Of a stretch of DNA of 64,000 nucleotides, positions 1 to 12,140 are shown piece by piece (the stretch's first letter is position 1; the number at the start of each line of letters is the position of its first letter). The notes beneath the pieces are model-generated. The model made no database searches, was not told the origin of the DNA, and was given only the letters and a program-made list of their open reading frames with translations. The DNA comes from Globodera rostochiensis. Lineage: Eukaryota > Nematoda > Chromadorea > Rhabditida > Heteroderidae. The stretch covers positions 1 to 64,000 of the forward strand of contig JAEVLN010000057.1 in NCBI GenBank assembly GCA_018350325.1. Direction: 5' to 3'. A program made the position numbers and the translations under genes.

Positions 1-250
1 AAAGTGGATCATCAAATTTTGGAATTGTCTGACCGAAAGGTTGGACTTAAATTTGATTTCCCGATTCCATTGGATAGTTTTTTCGATTATTTTTTCACTC
101 ATTTTTCGAAATAAATTAGTAATTTTACGACAAATTTTACATTTGAGAAATAGCATTAGAAACATAGAGTGTCAAACGGTGAGAGTAATTTAATCATCAA
201 CGCACCCTATCTAAAAATTATTTTAGTTTAATTTTGGAACATTTTATTTT
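1..250. repeat. AT-rich left flank with one diverged 109-bp satellite monomer
   Basis: No gene is visible. From about 145 to 255 the sequence matches the 109-bp satellite that fills 24-58 kb: it has the GAGAGTAATTT, AACGCACCC, ATCTAAAAATT and ATTTTTGAAGA blocks in the same order, but with many substitutions. The monomer runs directly into the first minisatellite unit after TTTTTGAAGA. The same satellite therefore lies on both sides of the minisatellite and Polinton segment. Bases 1-140 are AT-rich and show nothing else I can identify. Confidence 0.7.
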
Positions 251-3200
251 TGAAGAGACCATTTTGATTTTGATTCCGGAAAAATAGGAAACCGGTATGT
301 TTTCATATTTGTCTTATGATTCCGGAAATAGAAATCGGTTTGTTTTCGTGTTTGTTTTTTAATTCCGGAAATAGGAGACCATTTTGATTTTGATTCCGGA
401 AAAATAAGAAACCGGTATGTTTTCATATTTGTCTTATGATTCCGGAAATAGGAAACCGGTTTGTTTTCGTGTTTTTTAATTCCGGAAATTGGAGACCGGT
501 TTGCTTTTGATTCCGGAAATAGGAAACCGGTTTGTTTTTTTAATTCCGGAAATAGGAGACCGGTTTGCTTTTGATTCCGGAAATAGGAAACCAGTTTGTT
601 TTCATATTTGTCTTTTGATTCCGGAAATAGGAGACCGGTTTGTTTTCGTGTTTGTTTTTTTAATTCCGGAAATAGGAGACCTGTTTGCTTTTGATTCCGG
701 AAATAGGAAACCGGTTTGTTTTCGTGTTTTTTAATTCCGGAAATAGGAGACCGGTTTGCTTTTGATTCCGGAAATAGGAAACTGGGTTGTTTTCGTGTAT
801 TTTAATTCCGGAAATAGGAGACCGGTTTGCTTTTGATTCCGGAAATAGGAGACCGGTTTGTTTTCGTGTTTTTTAATTCCGGAAATAGGAGACCGGTTTG
901 CTTTTGATTCCGGAAATAGGAAACTGGGTTGTTTTCGTGTATTTTAATTCCGGAAATTGGAGACCGGTTTGTTTTCGTGTTTTTTAATTCCGGAAATAGG
1001 AGACCGGTTTGCTTTTGATTCCGGAAATAGGAAACCGGTTTGTTTTCGTGTTTTTTAATTCCGGAAATAGGAGACCGGTTTGCTTTTGATTCCGGAAATA
1101 GGAAACTGGGTTGTTTTCGTGTATTTTAATTCCGGAAATAGGAGACCGGTTTGCTTTTGATTCCGGAAATAGGAGACCGGTTTGCTTTTGATTCCGGAAA
1201 TAGGAACCCGGTTTGTTTTCATTTTGTCTTTTGATTCCGGAAATAGGAGACCGGTTTGCTTTTGATTCCGGAAATAGGAGACCGGTTTGCTTTTGATTCC
1301 GGAAATAGGAAACTGGGTTGTTTTCGTGTATTTTAATTCCGGAAATAGGAAACCGGTTTGTTTTCGTGTTTTTTAATTCCGGAAATAGGAGACCGGTTTG
1401 CTTTTGATTCCGGAAATAGGAAACCGGTTTGTTTTCGTGTTTTTTAATTCCGGAAATAGGAGACCGGTTTGCTTTTGATTCCGGAAATAGGAGACCGGTT
1501 TGCTTTTGATTCCGGAAATAGGAACCCGGTTTGTTTTCATTTTGTCTTTTGATTCCGGAAATAGGAGACCGGTTTGCTTTTGATTCCGGAAATAGGAACC
1601 CGGTTTGTTTTCATATTTGTCTTTTGATTCCGGAAATAGGAGACCGGTTTGCTTTTGATTCCGGAAATAGGAACCCGGTTTGTTTTCGTGTTTGTTTTTT
1701 AATTCCGGAAATAGGAAACTGGGTTGTAATCGTGTTTTTTAATTCCGGAAATAGGAGACCGGTTTGTTTTCGTGTTTGTTTTTTAATTCTGGGAATAGGA
1801 GACCGGTTGCTCTTGATTCCGGAAATAGGAACCCGGTTTGTTTTCATATTTGTCTTTTGATTCCGGAAATAGGAGACCGGTTTGCTTTTGATTCCGGAAA
1901 TAGGAACCCGGTTTGTTTTCGTGTTTGTTTTTTAATTCTGGGAATAGGAGACCGGTTTGCTTTTGATTCCGGAAATAGGAAACCGGTTTGTTTTTTAATT
2001 CCGGAAATAGGAACCCGGTTTGTTTTCGTGTTTGTTTTTTAATTCCGGAAATAGGAAACTGCGTTGTAATCGTGTTTTTTAATTCCGGGAATAGGAGACC
2101 GGTTTGTTTTCGTGTTTGTTTTTTAATTCTGGGAATAGGAGACCGGTTGCTCTTGATTCCGGAAATAGGAAACCGGTTTGTGTTCGTGTTTTTTAATTCC
2201 GGAAATAGGAGACCGGTTTGCTTTTGATTCCGGAAATAGGAAACTGGGTTGTTTTCGTGTATTTTAATTCCGGAAATAGGAGACCGGTTTGCTTTTGATT
2301 CCGGAAATAGGAACCCGGTTTGTTTTCATATTTGTCTTTTGATTCCGGAAATAGGAGACCGGTTTGCTTTTGATTCCGGAAATAGGAACCCGGTTTGTTT
2401 TCATATTTGTCTTTTGATTCCGGAAATAGGAGACCGGTTTGCTTTTGATTCCGGAAATAGGAACCCGGTTTGTTTTCGTGTTTGTTTTTTAATTCCGGAA
2501 ATAGGAAACTGGGTTGTAATCGTGTTTTTTAATTCCGGAAATAGGAGACCGGTTTGATTTTGATTCCGGAAATAGGAACCCGGTTTGTTTTCATATTTGT
2601 CTTTTGATTCCGGAAATAGGAACCCGGTTTGTTTTCATATTTGTCTTTTGATTCCGGAAATAGGAGACCGGTTTGCTTTTGATTCCGGAAATAGGAACCC
2701 GGTTTGTTTTCGTGTTTGTTTTTTAATTCCGGAAATAGGAAACTGGGTTGTAATCGTGTTTTTTAATTCCGGAAATAGGAGACCGGGTTGCTTTTGATTC
2801 CGGAAATAGGAAACTGGGTTGTTTTCGTGTATTTTAATTCCGGAAATAGGAGACCGGTTTGCTTTTGATTCCGGAAATAGGAACCCGGTTTGTTTTCGTG
2901 TTTGTTTTTTAATTCTGGGAATAGGAGACCGGTTTGCTTTTGATTCCGGAAATAGGAAACCGGTTTGTTTTTTAATTCCGGAAATAGGAACCCGGTTTGT
3001 TTTCGTGTTTGTTTTTTAATTCCGGAAATAGGAAACTGCGTTGTAATCGTGTTTTTTAATTCCGGGAATAGGAGACCGGTTTGTTTTCGTGTTTGTTTTT
3101 TAATTCTGGGAATAGGAGACCGGTTTGCTTTTGATTCCGGAAATAGGAAACCGGTTTGTTTTTTAATTCCGGAAATAGGAACCCGGTTTGTTTTCGTGTT

Positions 3201-6200
3201 TGTTTTTTAATTCTGGGAATAGGAGACCGGTTTGCTTTTGATTCCGGAAATAGGAAACCGGTTTGTTTTTTAATTCCGGAAATAGGAACCCGGTTTGTTT
3301 TCGTGTTTGTTTTTTAATTCCGGAAATAGGAAACTGCGTTGTAATCGTGTTTTTTAATTCCGGGAATAGGAGACCGGTTTGTTTTCGTGTTTGTTTTTTA
3401 ATTCTGGGAATAGAAGACCGGTTGCTCTTGATTCCGGAAATAGGAAACCGGTTTGTGTTCGTGTTTTTTAATTCCGGAAATAGGAGACCGGTTTGCTTTT
3501 GATTCCGGAAATAGGAAACTGGGTTGTTTTCGTGTATTTTAATTCCGGAAATAGGAGACCGGTTTGCTTTTGATTCCGGAAATAGGAACCCGGTTTGTTT
3601 TCATATTTGTCTTTTGATTCCGGAAATAGGAGACCGGTTTGCTTTTGATTCCGGAAATAGGAACCCGGTTTGTTTTCATATTTGTCTTTTGATTCCGGAA
3701 ATAGGAGACCGGTTTGCTTTTGATTCCGGAAATAGGAACCCGGTTTGTTTTCGTGTTTGTTTTTTAATTCCGGAAATAGGAAACTGGGTTGTAATCGTGT
3801 TTTTTAATTCCGGAAATAGGAGACCGGTTTGATTTTGATTCCGGAAATAGGAACCCGGTTTGTTTTCATATTTGTCTTTTGATTCCGGAAATAGGAACCC
3901 GGTTTGTTTTCATATTTGTCTTTTGATTCCGGAAATAGGAGACCGGTTTGCTTTTGATTCCGGAAATAGGAACCCGGTTTGTTTTCGTGTTTGTTTTTTA
4001 ATTCCGGAAATAGGAAACTGGGTTGTAATCGTGTTTTTTAATTCCGGAAATAGGAGACCGGGTTGCTTTTGATTCCGGAAATAGGAAACTGGGTTGTTTT
4101 CGTGTATTTTAATTCCGGAAATAGGAGACCGGTTTGCTTTTGATTCCGGAAATAGGAGACCGGTTTGCTTTTGATTCCGGAAATAGGAACCCTGTTTGTT
4201 TTCATATTTGTCTTTTGATTCCGGAAATAGGAGACCGGTTTGCTTTTGATTCCGGAAATAGGAACCCGGTTTGTTTTCATATTTGTCTTTTGATTCCGGA
4301 AATAGGAAACCGGTTTGTTTTTTAATTCCGGAAATAGGAGACCATTTTGATTTTGATTCCGGAAAAATAAGAAACCGTTATGTTTTCATATTTGTCCTAT
4401 GATTCCGGAAATAGGAAACCGGTTTGTTTTCGTGTTTTTTAATTCCGGAAATAGGAGACCGGTTTGCTTTTGATTCCGGAAATAGGAAACCGGTTTGTTT
4501 TTTTAATTCCGGAAATAGGAGACCGGTTTGCTTTTGATTCCGGAAATAGGAGACCGGTTTGCTTTTGATTCCGGAAATAGGAGACCGGTTTGCTTTTGAT
4601 TCCGGAAATAGGAAACCGGTTTGTTTTCGTGTTTTTTAATTCCGGAAATAGGAGACCGGTTTGCTTTTGATTCCGGAAATAGGAAACCGGTTTGTTTTCG
4701 TGTTTTTTAATTCCGGAAATAGGAGACCGGTTTGCTTTTGATTCCGGAAATAGGAGACCGGTTTGCTTTTGATTCCGGAAATAGGAACCCGGTTTGTTTT
4801 CATTTTGTCTTTTGATTCCGGAAATAGGAGACCGGTTTGCTTTTGATTCCGGAAATAGGAACCCGGTTTGTTTTCATATTTGTCTTTTGATTCCGGAAAT
4901 AGGAGACCGGTTTGCTTTTGATTCCGGAAATAGGAACCCGGTTTGTTTTCGTGTTTGTTTTTTAATTCCGGAAATAGGAAACTGGGTTGTAATCGTGTTT
5001 TTTAATTCCGGAAATAGGAGACCGGTTTGCTTTTGATTCCGGAAATAGGAAACCGGTTTGTTTTCGTGTTTTTTAATTCCGGAAATAGGAGACCGGTTTG
5101 CTTTTGATTCCGGAAATAGGAGACCGGTTTGCTTTTGATTCCGGAAATAGGAACCCGGTTTGTTTTCATTTTGTCTTTTGATTCCGGAAATAGGAGACCG
5201 GTTTGCTTTTGATTCCGGAAATAGGAACCCGGTTTGTTTTCATATTTGTCTTTTGATTCCGGAAATAGGAGACCGGTTTGCTTTTGATTCCGGAAATAGG
5301 AACCCGGTTTGTTTTCGTGTTTGTTTTTTGATTCCGGAAATAGGAAACTGGGTTGTTTTCGTGTATTTTAATTCCGGAAATAGGAGACCGGTTTGTTTTC
5401 GTGTTTGTTTTTTAATTCTGGGAATAGGAGACCGGTTTGCTTTTGATTCCGGAAATAGGAAACCGGTTTGTTTTCGTGTTTTTTAATTCCGGAAATAGGA
5501 GACCGGTTTGCTTTTGATTCCGGAAATAGGAGACCGGTTTGCTTTTGATTCCGGAAATAGGAACCCGGTTTGTTTTCATTTTGTCTTTTGATTCCGGAAA
5601 TAGGAGACCGGTTTGCTTTTGATTCCGGAAATAGGAACCCGGTTTGTTTTCATATTTGTCTTTTGATTCCGGAAATAGGAGACCGGTTTGCTTTTGATTC
5701 CGGAAATAGGAACCCGGTTTGTTTTCGTGTTTGTTTTTTAATTCCGGAAATAGGAAACTGGGTTGTAATCGTGTTTTTTAATTCCGGAAATAGGAGACCG
5801 GTTTGTTTTCGTGTTTGTTTTTTAATTCTGGGAATAGGAGACCGGTTGCTCTTGATTCCGGAAATAGGAACCCGGTTTGTTTTCATATTTGTCTTTTGAT
5901 TCCGGAAATAGGAGACCGGTTTGCTTTTGATTCCGGAAATAGGAACCCGGTTTGTTTTCGTGTTTGTTTTTTAATTCTGGGAATAGGAGACCGGTTTGCT
6001 TTTGATTCCGGAAATAGGAAACCGGTTTGTTTTTTAATTCCGGAAATAGGAACCCGGTTTGTTTTCGTGTTTGTTTTTTAATTCCGGAAATAGGAAACTG
6101 GGTTGTAATCGTGTTTTTTAATTCCGGGAATAGGAGACCGGTTTGTTTTCGTGTTTGTTTTTTAATTCTGGGAATAGGAGACCGGTTGCTCTTGATTCCG

Positions 6201-7735
6201 GAAATAGGAAACCGGTTTGTGTTCGTGTTTTTTAATTCCGGAAATAGGAGACCGGTTTGCTTTTGATTCCGGAAATAGGAAACTGGGTTGTTTTCGTGTA
6301 TTTTAATTCCGGAAATAGGAGACCGGTTTGCTTTTGATTCCGGAAATAGGAACCCGGTTTGTTTTCATATTTGTCTTTTGATTCCGGAAATAGGAGACCG
6401 GTTTGCTTTTGATTCCGGAAATAGGAACCCGGTTTGTTTTCATATTTGTCTTTTGATTCCGGAAATAGGAACCCGGTTTGTTTTCATATTTGTCTTTTGA
6501 TTCCGGAAATAGGAGACCGGTTTGCTTTTGATTCCGGAAATAGGAACCCGGTTTGTTTTCGTGTTTGTTTTTTAATTCTGGAAATAGGAAACTGGGTTGT
6601 AATCGTGTTTTTTAATTCCGGAAATAGGAGACCGGTTTGTTTTCGTGTTTGTTTTTTAATTCTGGGAATAGGAGACCGGTTGCTCTTGATTCCGGAAATA
6701 GGAACCCGGTTTGTTTTCATATTTGTCTTTTGATTCCGGAAATAGGAGACCGGTTTGCTTTTGATTCCGGAAATAGGAACCCGGTTTGTTTTCGTGTTTG
6801 TTTTTTAATTCTGGGAATAGGAGACCGGTTTGCTTTTGATTCCGGAAATAGGAAACCGGTTTGTTTTTTAATTCCGGAAATAGGAACCCGGTTTGTTTTC
6901 GTGTTTGTTTTTTAATTCCGGAAATAGGAAACTGGGTTGTAATCGTGTTTTTTAATTCCGGGAATAGGAGACCGGTTTGTTTTCGTGTTTGTTTTTTAAT
7001 TCTGGGAATAGGAGACCGGTTGCTCTTGATTCCGGAAATAGGAAACCGGTTTGTGTTCGTGTTTTTTAATTCCGGAAATAGGAGACCGGTTTGCTTTTGA
7101 TTCCGGAAATAGGAAACTGGGTTGTTTTCGTGTATTTTAATTCCGGAAATAGGAGACCGGTTTGCTTTTGATTCCGGAAATAGGAACCCGGTTTGTTTTC
7201 ATATTTGTCTTTTGATTCCGGAAATAGGAGACCGGTTTGCTTTTGATTCCGGAAATAGGAACCCGGTTTGTTTTCATATTTGTCTTTTGATTCCGGAAAT
7301 AGGAGACCGGTTTGCTTTTGATTCCGGAAATAGGAACCCGGTTTGTTTTCATATTTGTCTTTTGATTCCGGAAATAGGAAACTGGGTTGTAATCGTGTTT
7401 TTTAATTCCGGAAATAGGAGACCGGTTTGATTTTGATTCCGGAAATAGGAACCCGGTTTGTTTTCATATTTGTCTTTTGATTCCGGAAATAGGAACCCGG
7501 TTTGTTTTCATATTTGTCTTTTGATTCCGGAAATAGGAGACCGGTTTGCTTTTGATTCCGGAAATAGGAACCCGGTTTGTTTTCGTGTTTGTTTTTTAAT
7601 TCCGGAAATAGGAAACTGGGTTGTAATCGTGTTTTTTAATTCCGGAAATAGGAGACCGGTTTGCTTTTGATTCCGGAAATAGGAAACTGGGTTGTTTTCG
7701 TGTATTTTAATTCCGGAAATAGGAGACCGGTGTAG
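251..7735. repeat. Minisatellite array, ATTCCGGAAATAGG core, mixed 30-45 bp units
   Basis: About 7.5 kb of tandem units share the core ATTCCGGAAATAGGA, then GACCGG or ACCCGG, then TTTGC or TTTGTTTTC spacers of variable length (about 30-45 bp per unit). Short and long units alternate in recurring orders. Long blocks are repeated at offsets near 1275 bp (for example 2249 versus 3524), 834 bp (5803 versus 6637) and 4039 bp (1531 versus 5570), which indicates segmental duplication inside the array. Open frames run through it on both strands only because the units lack stops in several frames; they are repeat artefacts. The right edge lies inside the capsid gene. Confidence 0.95.
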
Positions 7736-8657
7736 TTCTGGTTGGCGACTAGCCCGATGATGACCCTTCTTGGCACTTCCTCCGTGAACAAATTGGCAGA
7801 AAAGTCGTATCGGCCTCCGGTAATGAACAGGGACTTCATAAACGATTTGCGAATCCCAAATCTGGCCGGTTCAACATCCAGCTTCCTTGCAATGTCCAAA
7901 CTTAGCCCATCCATCAGATCGACAGTTTTCACAATCAGCCGACAGTCGACAATTTCCAAAACAAATTTATCTTTGTCTTTTTCTTGGTGCAACATAAAAT
8001 CGTCCGACTGCAGCGCGAGCTCAATGTCAATCTCGACATTGCTAATCATGTACAAGTCTTGGTTGAATATGTCGGCACTCAGCTTGCTGATAGTTTGATA
8101 GGCTTTGCTTTCAGCCAGCGGCTTCCTTCGCTTATCATTGGCCTTAGAAAGGTCAGTATCGCGAAAATAGCCCGCCACCCCAAAATAAGCGTCCTTTGCA
8201 GCAACCGGATAACTGAGTTCCGTGTCGAGGTACACCTTGTAGCTGTACAACTGGTTGGAGTCGTACACCTCTCGCTGGTTGATATGCACTTTCAAGTTTC
8301 GGATGAACGTCGCCCCGGGCATTTGGATTAGCCCAACTGAGTCAGACGAGCCAAGATTACTAGGCAACCCATCTTCGGCAATCTTTTTGATCTTAAACTC
8401 GGTGGCCACAAAGACCTTGCTGAGGTCAATGTAGCTGGTTATTGGTTGAATCTAAATTTGATTGGCGATGGAATAGGCAAAGACAAAATTTAATCGATTA
8501 CCTTAAAATGGAAAGGCCTAGAGCTTATCGGGTTCAAAGTCAAATACTCCCTGTAGCTTGAGTTTGACACTGCGCAGTTTGTTGGGGGAGTTGTAAAAAA
8601 GTCCAGCCCAGCATTTGCCACTTCCGCACTCGCAACATCCACTTTTTTATACAACAT
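7636..8657 (-). pseudogene. Polinton major capsid protein (double jelly-roll, F54H12.2-like), 3' end lost
   Basis: Two exons are visible: 8657-8502 from an ATG, and 8451 downward, joined across a 50-nt GT-AG intron in phase 0 (donor GTAATC, acceptor AAATTTAG). The N-terminal part has FFTTPPTN and a DLSKVFV block. The middle has FNQDLYMISNVEIDIEL followed by a DDFML segment, which is the pattern I associate with Polinton double jelly-roll major capsid proteins. About 295 residues look genuine, up to IIGLVANQNYTG near 7738. The frame then enters minisatellite units and stops at 7636. Family members are normally much longer, so the C-terminal jelly roll is missing and the copy is very unlikely to make capsid. 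Its 5' end lies 12 bp from the stop of the next gene. The family call rests on remembered motif patterns. Confidence 0.75.
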
Positions 8658-8668
8658 TTGGCGAACAA

Positions 8669-9181
8669 TTAATAATAACCGAGGGAATCAAATCGTTTCT
8701 TTTTTAAAAGAGCTTTCTGGGGGACAGTTTGTCCAACAACGTCAAAAGGCTTCAAAATGATCTCCGCTTTTGTCTTCTTTCCTCTCCTCTTTCGTTTACC
8801 CCTGCCCTTTTGTAGCGAAGAAGAGGCCTTGTCCAGCAGCTTTTTCGCCCCCTCTTTTCCCTCCGCCAACAGAGCGTCCTTTATGTCGCCGCCTTTGGAG
8901 ACTTGGTTGAGGACTCGCGCACCAGTTTCGAGGCCCTCCTTGCCAAGTTCAGCAGCAATATTTGAAGCATAAGGTTTAGCTGCAGATATCATGGGGCGCA
9001 GGTAGCGCCATAAATTTCGCAGAACAGCTCCAACTCCTGCCCCTTTTTGGCGAGGGACCCCCAAAAAGTACCCGTATCCCCGTTGAAAAGTCGGCAATCC
9101 CTCAAAGTAGGGCCCGCTGCCTGTTTGCTGATAAAACTTGCCCAGCCGCAAGTTGGAGCCGTCGAATATTACACGAACCAT
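8669..9181 (-). CDS. Basic glycine-rich Polinton virion protein (core or minor capsid candidate)
   Basis: A single-exon 170-residue protein starting at an ATG (9181). The N-terminal half has a glycine/aromatic patch (GSGPYFEGLPTFQRGYGYF, residues about 22-40), then a short hydrophobic helix-like region (LRNLWRYLRPM) and an alanine/lysine-rich stretch. The C-terminal part is strongly basic (KGRGKRKRRGKKTK). Similar small proteins with a YQRG/GxGxF patch and a basic tail lie next to the major capsid gene in many Polintons and have been compared with adenovirus pX/pVI-type proteins. Here it sits between capsid and penton on the same strand, which supports a virion role such as DNA condensation or a capsid-core link. 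The exact function is inferred. Confidence 0.6.
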   Translation of the reverse strand: MVRVIFDGSNLRLGKFYQQTGSGPYFEGLPTFQRGYGYFLGVPRQKGAGVGAVLRNLWRYLRPMISAAKPYASNIAAELGKEGLETGARVLNQVSKGGDIKDALLAEGKEGAKKLLDKASSSLQKGRGKRKRRGKKTKAEIILKPFDVVGQTVPQKALLKKKRFDSLGYY

Positions 9182-9222
9182 TTTTCAAAAGGTCAGAACC
9201 TTTTTAAACTGAAGCGTCAAAA

Positions 9223-11060
9223 CTACTTGCCCAAAATCAAACGGAACTTCCCTAAAATAGACTTTAAAAGGGGCCTTAGAAGTAAGTACACATACCGGCC
9301 GGTCAGGGTTCGAATCTCAACATCCAAGACATCCACTTCGCGCGCGATTATTTTGTGAAATAAGGGCGACTGGAAATCTTTCTCAACCACGCTCCCTGAT
9401 TTGCCTTCAACTGCAATCACTTGGAGAAGATTGGCAAAAGTATTGCCGAAAATCATGCTTTCAATGATCCCACTGTTGAGGTAGATACACAAGTGGCTTA
9501 CGCCGCCGCCCAAATCAACGGAATATTTGGCAAGATCCTCGTTTAGGATCTGCTGTTCCTGCTCATAGCCAAGTACGTAGGCCAACTGGTCGGTCAACGT
9601 GATGTGCGAAATTTTGTTGCCAAAGATTTTCAGCATAAATCTGCCAACGTCCTCCATATAATAGAAACGGAATCCTTTGACGAGCGCAATCAGCTCTTCT
9701 TTTTCCTCTCGCGTTTTTGACCCATAGTTTTCGTCGTACACTTCGCGTTCAAACAACCCTTTGATCTCTGCGATATTCCGCTGAATCTGGGCGGATGGGT
9801 TAAACTCCGGCAGATCCCAGGCCAGTTCTGGGTGATGAATCCGATATTTATCAACTGCGTTGGAAAAATGGTATTCATCTTTTTCGTGCAGATAGTGAAC
9901 ATCTGGGGTTGGGTCTTTGCCCTGCACAAGGCGCATCCATCCTCCCCTATACGGCTTCAACTCCTTGAGAAGTTCGAGCTCTCGCAGTTTAAATTTTCTT
10001 TCTTGATCTCGCCGGATTCTCTCTTCTTCGCCTGCTGGGTTAACTGCTCGTTCAATGCCGTTATTTGGGCGATTCCCTACGTCTTCAGGTTGTTTGGCTA
10101 ACCTGTCTTCTTCTTTCTTGCCGGGGTCTTCTTTTTGTTTGGCTAACCTGTCTTCTTCTTTCTTGCCGGGGTCTTCTTTTTGTTTGGGTAACCTCTCTTC
10201 TTCTTTCTGGTTCTCGAGCCTTTCGTTCACCGCCTGCTGGGGTGCTTAACTTTTCTTCTTCTTTCTTTTTGCTGGTCGCGCCTTTCTTTCGTCGCATTTG
10301 TCATCCGTTGCACCTCTCTGTCTCCTTTCGCAAAGCCTCTTGCCGTCGTCTCTCAGTTTCTTTGCGGCCATCTTCAATCCATTTCTGCGCTTTACGCTTG
10401 CGCTCATTTTCTTTTTCCTGCGCAAGTCTCTCTGTTTCATTCGGCGGGACAAGCTCCCTCTCGCGAACTGCCCCTCTCTGTTCTGGGGGTCTTACATTTG
10501 CCAAAGGGGGTTGTCGTGTTCTCTCAGCTGCTTGTTCACTTGCAAATTTTGTCTGACTCATTGGCAGGAGAGGGGCTTCAACACTCTCTTTTCGTTCTTC
10601 CTTAGCGACTTGCAGGCCAGTAAGCCCTCCTTCCTCTTCTTCAACGACTTGTACATCAACAAGCTCTCCTTCCTCTTCCTCGTCTTCTTGAAAGGCGGCC
10701 CTTTTTCGCGTCATCAGGCGTTCCATCTCGGCAATCATGCCATGATGGATTCCACGCTCAAGTTGTTGTGGCGAAAGAAAACTCCCCCTTGGCACTTTGA
10801 ACCTATATTTGCGCCCATCTCGCAGGTGGACAATCACGTATTGTTTTTCAAGCGTTCCCACTGTGGCCCAACTTAAACGTAATATTGGCAAAAAGCTCTT
10901 ACCCAATTGGCCCACCTGTTGGGGTAAATTATGCCAGACATTCCCACCATCCACCCGGGCCCCTCAAACACCAATTTCTTTGGCAGATGAAGTTATTCGT
11001 TTTATTTCCAACAAATCCAGGCGTATTGCTGGGCAAAATTACAAAAAAGGAGTTGCTCAT
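9223..11060 (-). pseudogene. Polinton penton-like minor capsid protein, interrupted by frameshifts
   Basis: Exon 1 starts at ATG 11060 with FFVILPSNTP, typical of the N terminus of Polinton single jelly-roll penton-like proteins. It ends at 10916; a 44-nt intron (10915-10872, acceptor TTTAAG) restores a YPNSWATVGT segment. A large Lys/Glu/Arg-rich insertion follows, with repeated KQKEDPGKKEEDRLA units (about 10080-10230). The conserved C-terminal half has ITLTDQLAYVLGY, VIAVEGKSG and DVEIRTLTGR, and stops at 9223. Breaks: a one-base loss near 10990 in exon 1; two changes of frame between about 10310 and 10240 inside the charged region; and a 21-nt in-frame GT...AG segment at 9295-9275 splitting the final strand. 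The fold assignment is from family motifs. As it stands the gene is broken, unless the indels are consensus errors. Confidence 0.75.
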
Positions 11061-11095
11061 TTTTAACAAATAAATAAATAAAGTGATAAGTGAGA

Positions 11096-11728
11096 TCACT
11101 TCCCGCCTGTGTACGGGTGATAATGGCCGTTCTTTGTCGGCGCGTCCTTCTTTTGGTGCTTCATGATCAGGTCAGTGCAATCAAAGTTCAGCTTGGCACA
11201 GTCGCGGCAGAATGTTTGGGTGAACTCCAAACGGCCCTCGCCATTTTGGGGTGTCAGCATGAAACGGCGGTCGCCCATTTGAAAATTGGCTGTCTGGCAA
11301 TCCTTGCACATAAACGTGAAGGTGCCGTACTAAATGGGAAAAGCTTAAGTACAGTTTTTTGGCAGGGGAGCTCTCACCTTGGGGCGTGCGAGCTTCCAAA
11401 AGATGGTTGGGTAGTCAAAGACACTTGTCTGACTCTTTTCGTCGCCTGAAGTGAATAAATCGCAAGGCCAGCGATCTTAGAATACCATCGCTTTCGTTGG
11501 CCCGAATTTTTTTGGGCGGCAGCTCCTCTTGTTCTTGCTGCTGTTTGTCCCAGCGAGGCTTGCGGCCCCGTTTGGTTAGTGCGGGTTTTTCCAGCAGGGG
11601 CTTTCGGTCGTCGTCGTCGTCGTCGTTCAAAATGATGACATCATTATCCGGCTTTTCTAAGGGGCTTTGTTTAAAAAAAAGTTTTTAATAATTGAAAAAG
11701 ATACCTTGTTTAAATTTGCGCGCTCCAT
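11096..11728 (-). CDS. Small Cys-rich (zinc-ribbon-like) protein of unknown function, three or more exons
   Basis: Exons that join in frame are: about 11664-11486 (acidic DDDDDD run, then a KRGRKPRW basic motif), 11445-11378 (SVFDYPTIFWKLARPK) and 11329-11096 (YGTFTFMCKDCQ to FCRDCAKLNFDC, ending TGGK and a stop). The introns are 40 and 48 nt, GT-AG. Two CxxC pairs about 36 residues apart suggest one zinc-binding ribbon. The KRGRKPRW segment resembles an AT-hook or nuclear-localisation motif. A possible first exon (ATG at 11728, donor 11704) does not join in phase, so the 5' end is uncertain. It is the first gene of the minus-strand capsid cluster, 35 bp before the penton start. I do not recognise the family. 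DNA binding is only a guess. Confidence 0.5.
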
Positions 11729-12140
11729 TGTTGTTGTCCTTGCTTGAATCCCCAAAGGTTTGCTCTATAAAGTGGCGCTTATGGCGATTTAAAAATTTTG
11801 ATATTACTTTGACTTTCCTCCACAAATTGTTCATTTTGTCTTTTAGGCGGCATTAATAAAAAAATAACAAAAATCAAGGTTTTCGAGGGAAATGAACACA
11901 TTAAAAATGTGTGGGGAAAAAGAAAGAACAGGTGTTAGCCCGCAGGGACCTCCAGACAGAGGCGTTACGAAATATGCGCCACGCCCATTCGCCTCTTAAG
12001 GGATAGAAAGAGAGAGAGAGAGAGAGTACGTTTTGAGAGAGCTTGAAGATAGAGAGAAAAAGGCGGGAAAAATCAAATTCAAATGCTAATACCCCCAAGC
12101 CGTTTATTGATTACCCCGTCATTCTTGCGTTTGTTGAAAG
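11729..12140. promoter_or_regulatory. Divergent intergenic region between the two Polinton gene clusters
   Basis: About 410 bp lie between the minus-strand capsid cluster and the plus-strand PAZ-to-integrase cluster, so promoters for both directions should be here. A CTATAAAG box lies near 11764 and a (GA)n run at about 12007-12026, just before the plus-strand genes. Several A/T runs occur at 11790-11900. No convincing open frame was found. The assignment rests on position and these weak motifs only. Confidence 0.4.

Noticed and set aside
251..7735. Many 60-110 codon open frames with LIPEIGDRFAF / SGNRNPVCF repeats
   Set aside because: They appear on both strands and in several frames because the repeat unit lacks stops. 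Frames break at unit-length changes, and no start or splice pattern supports translation.
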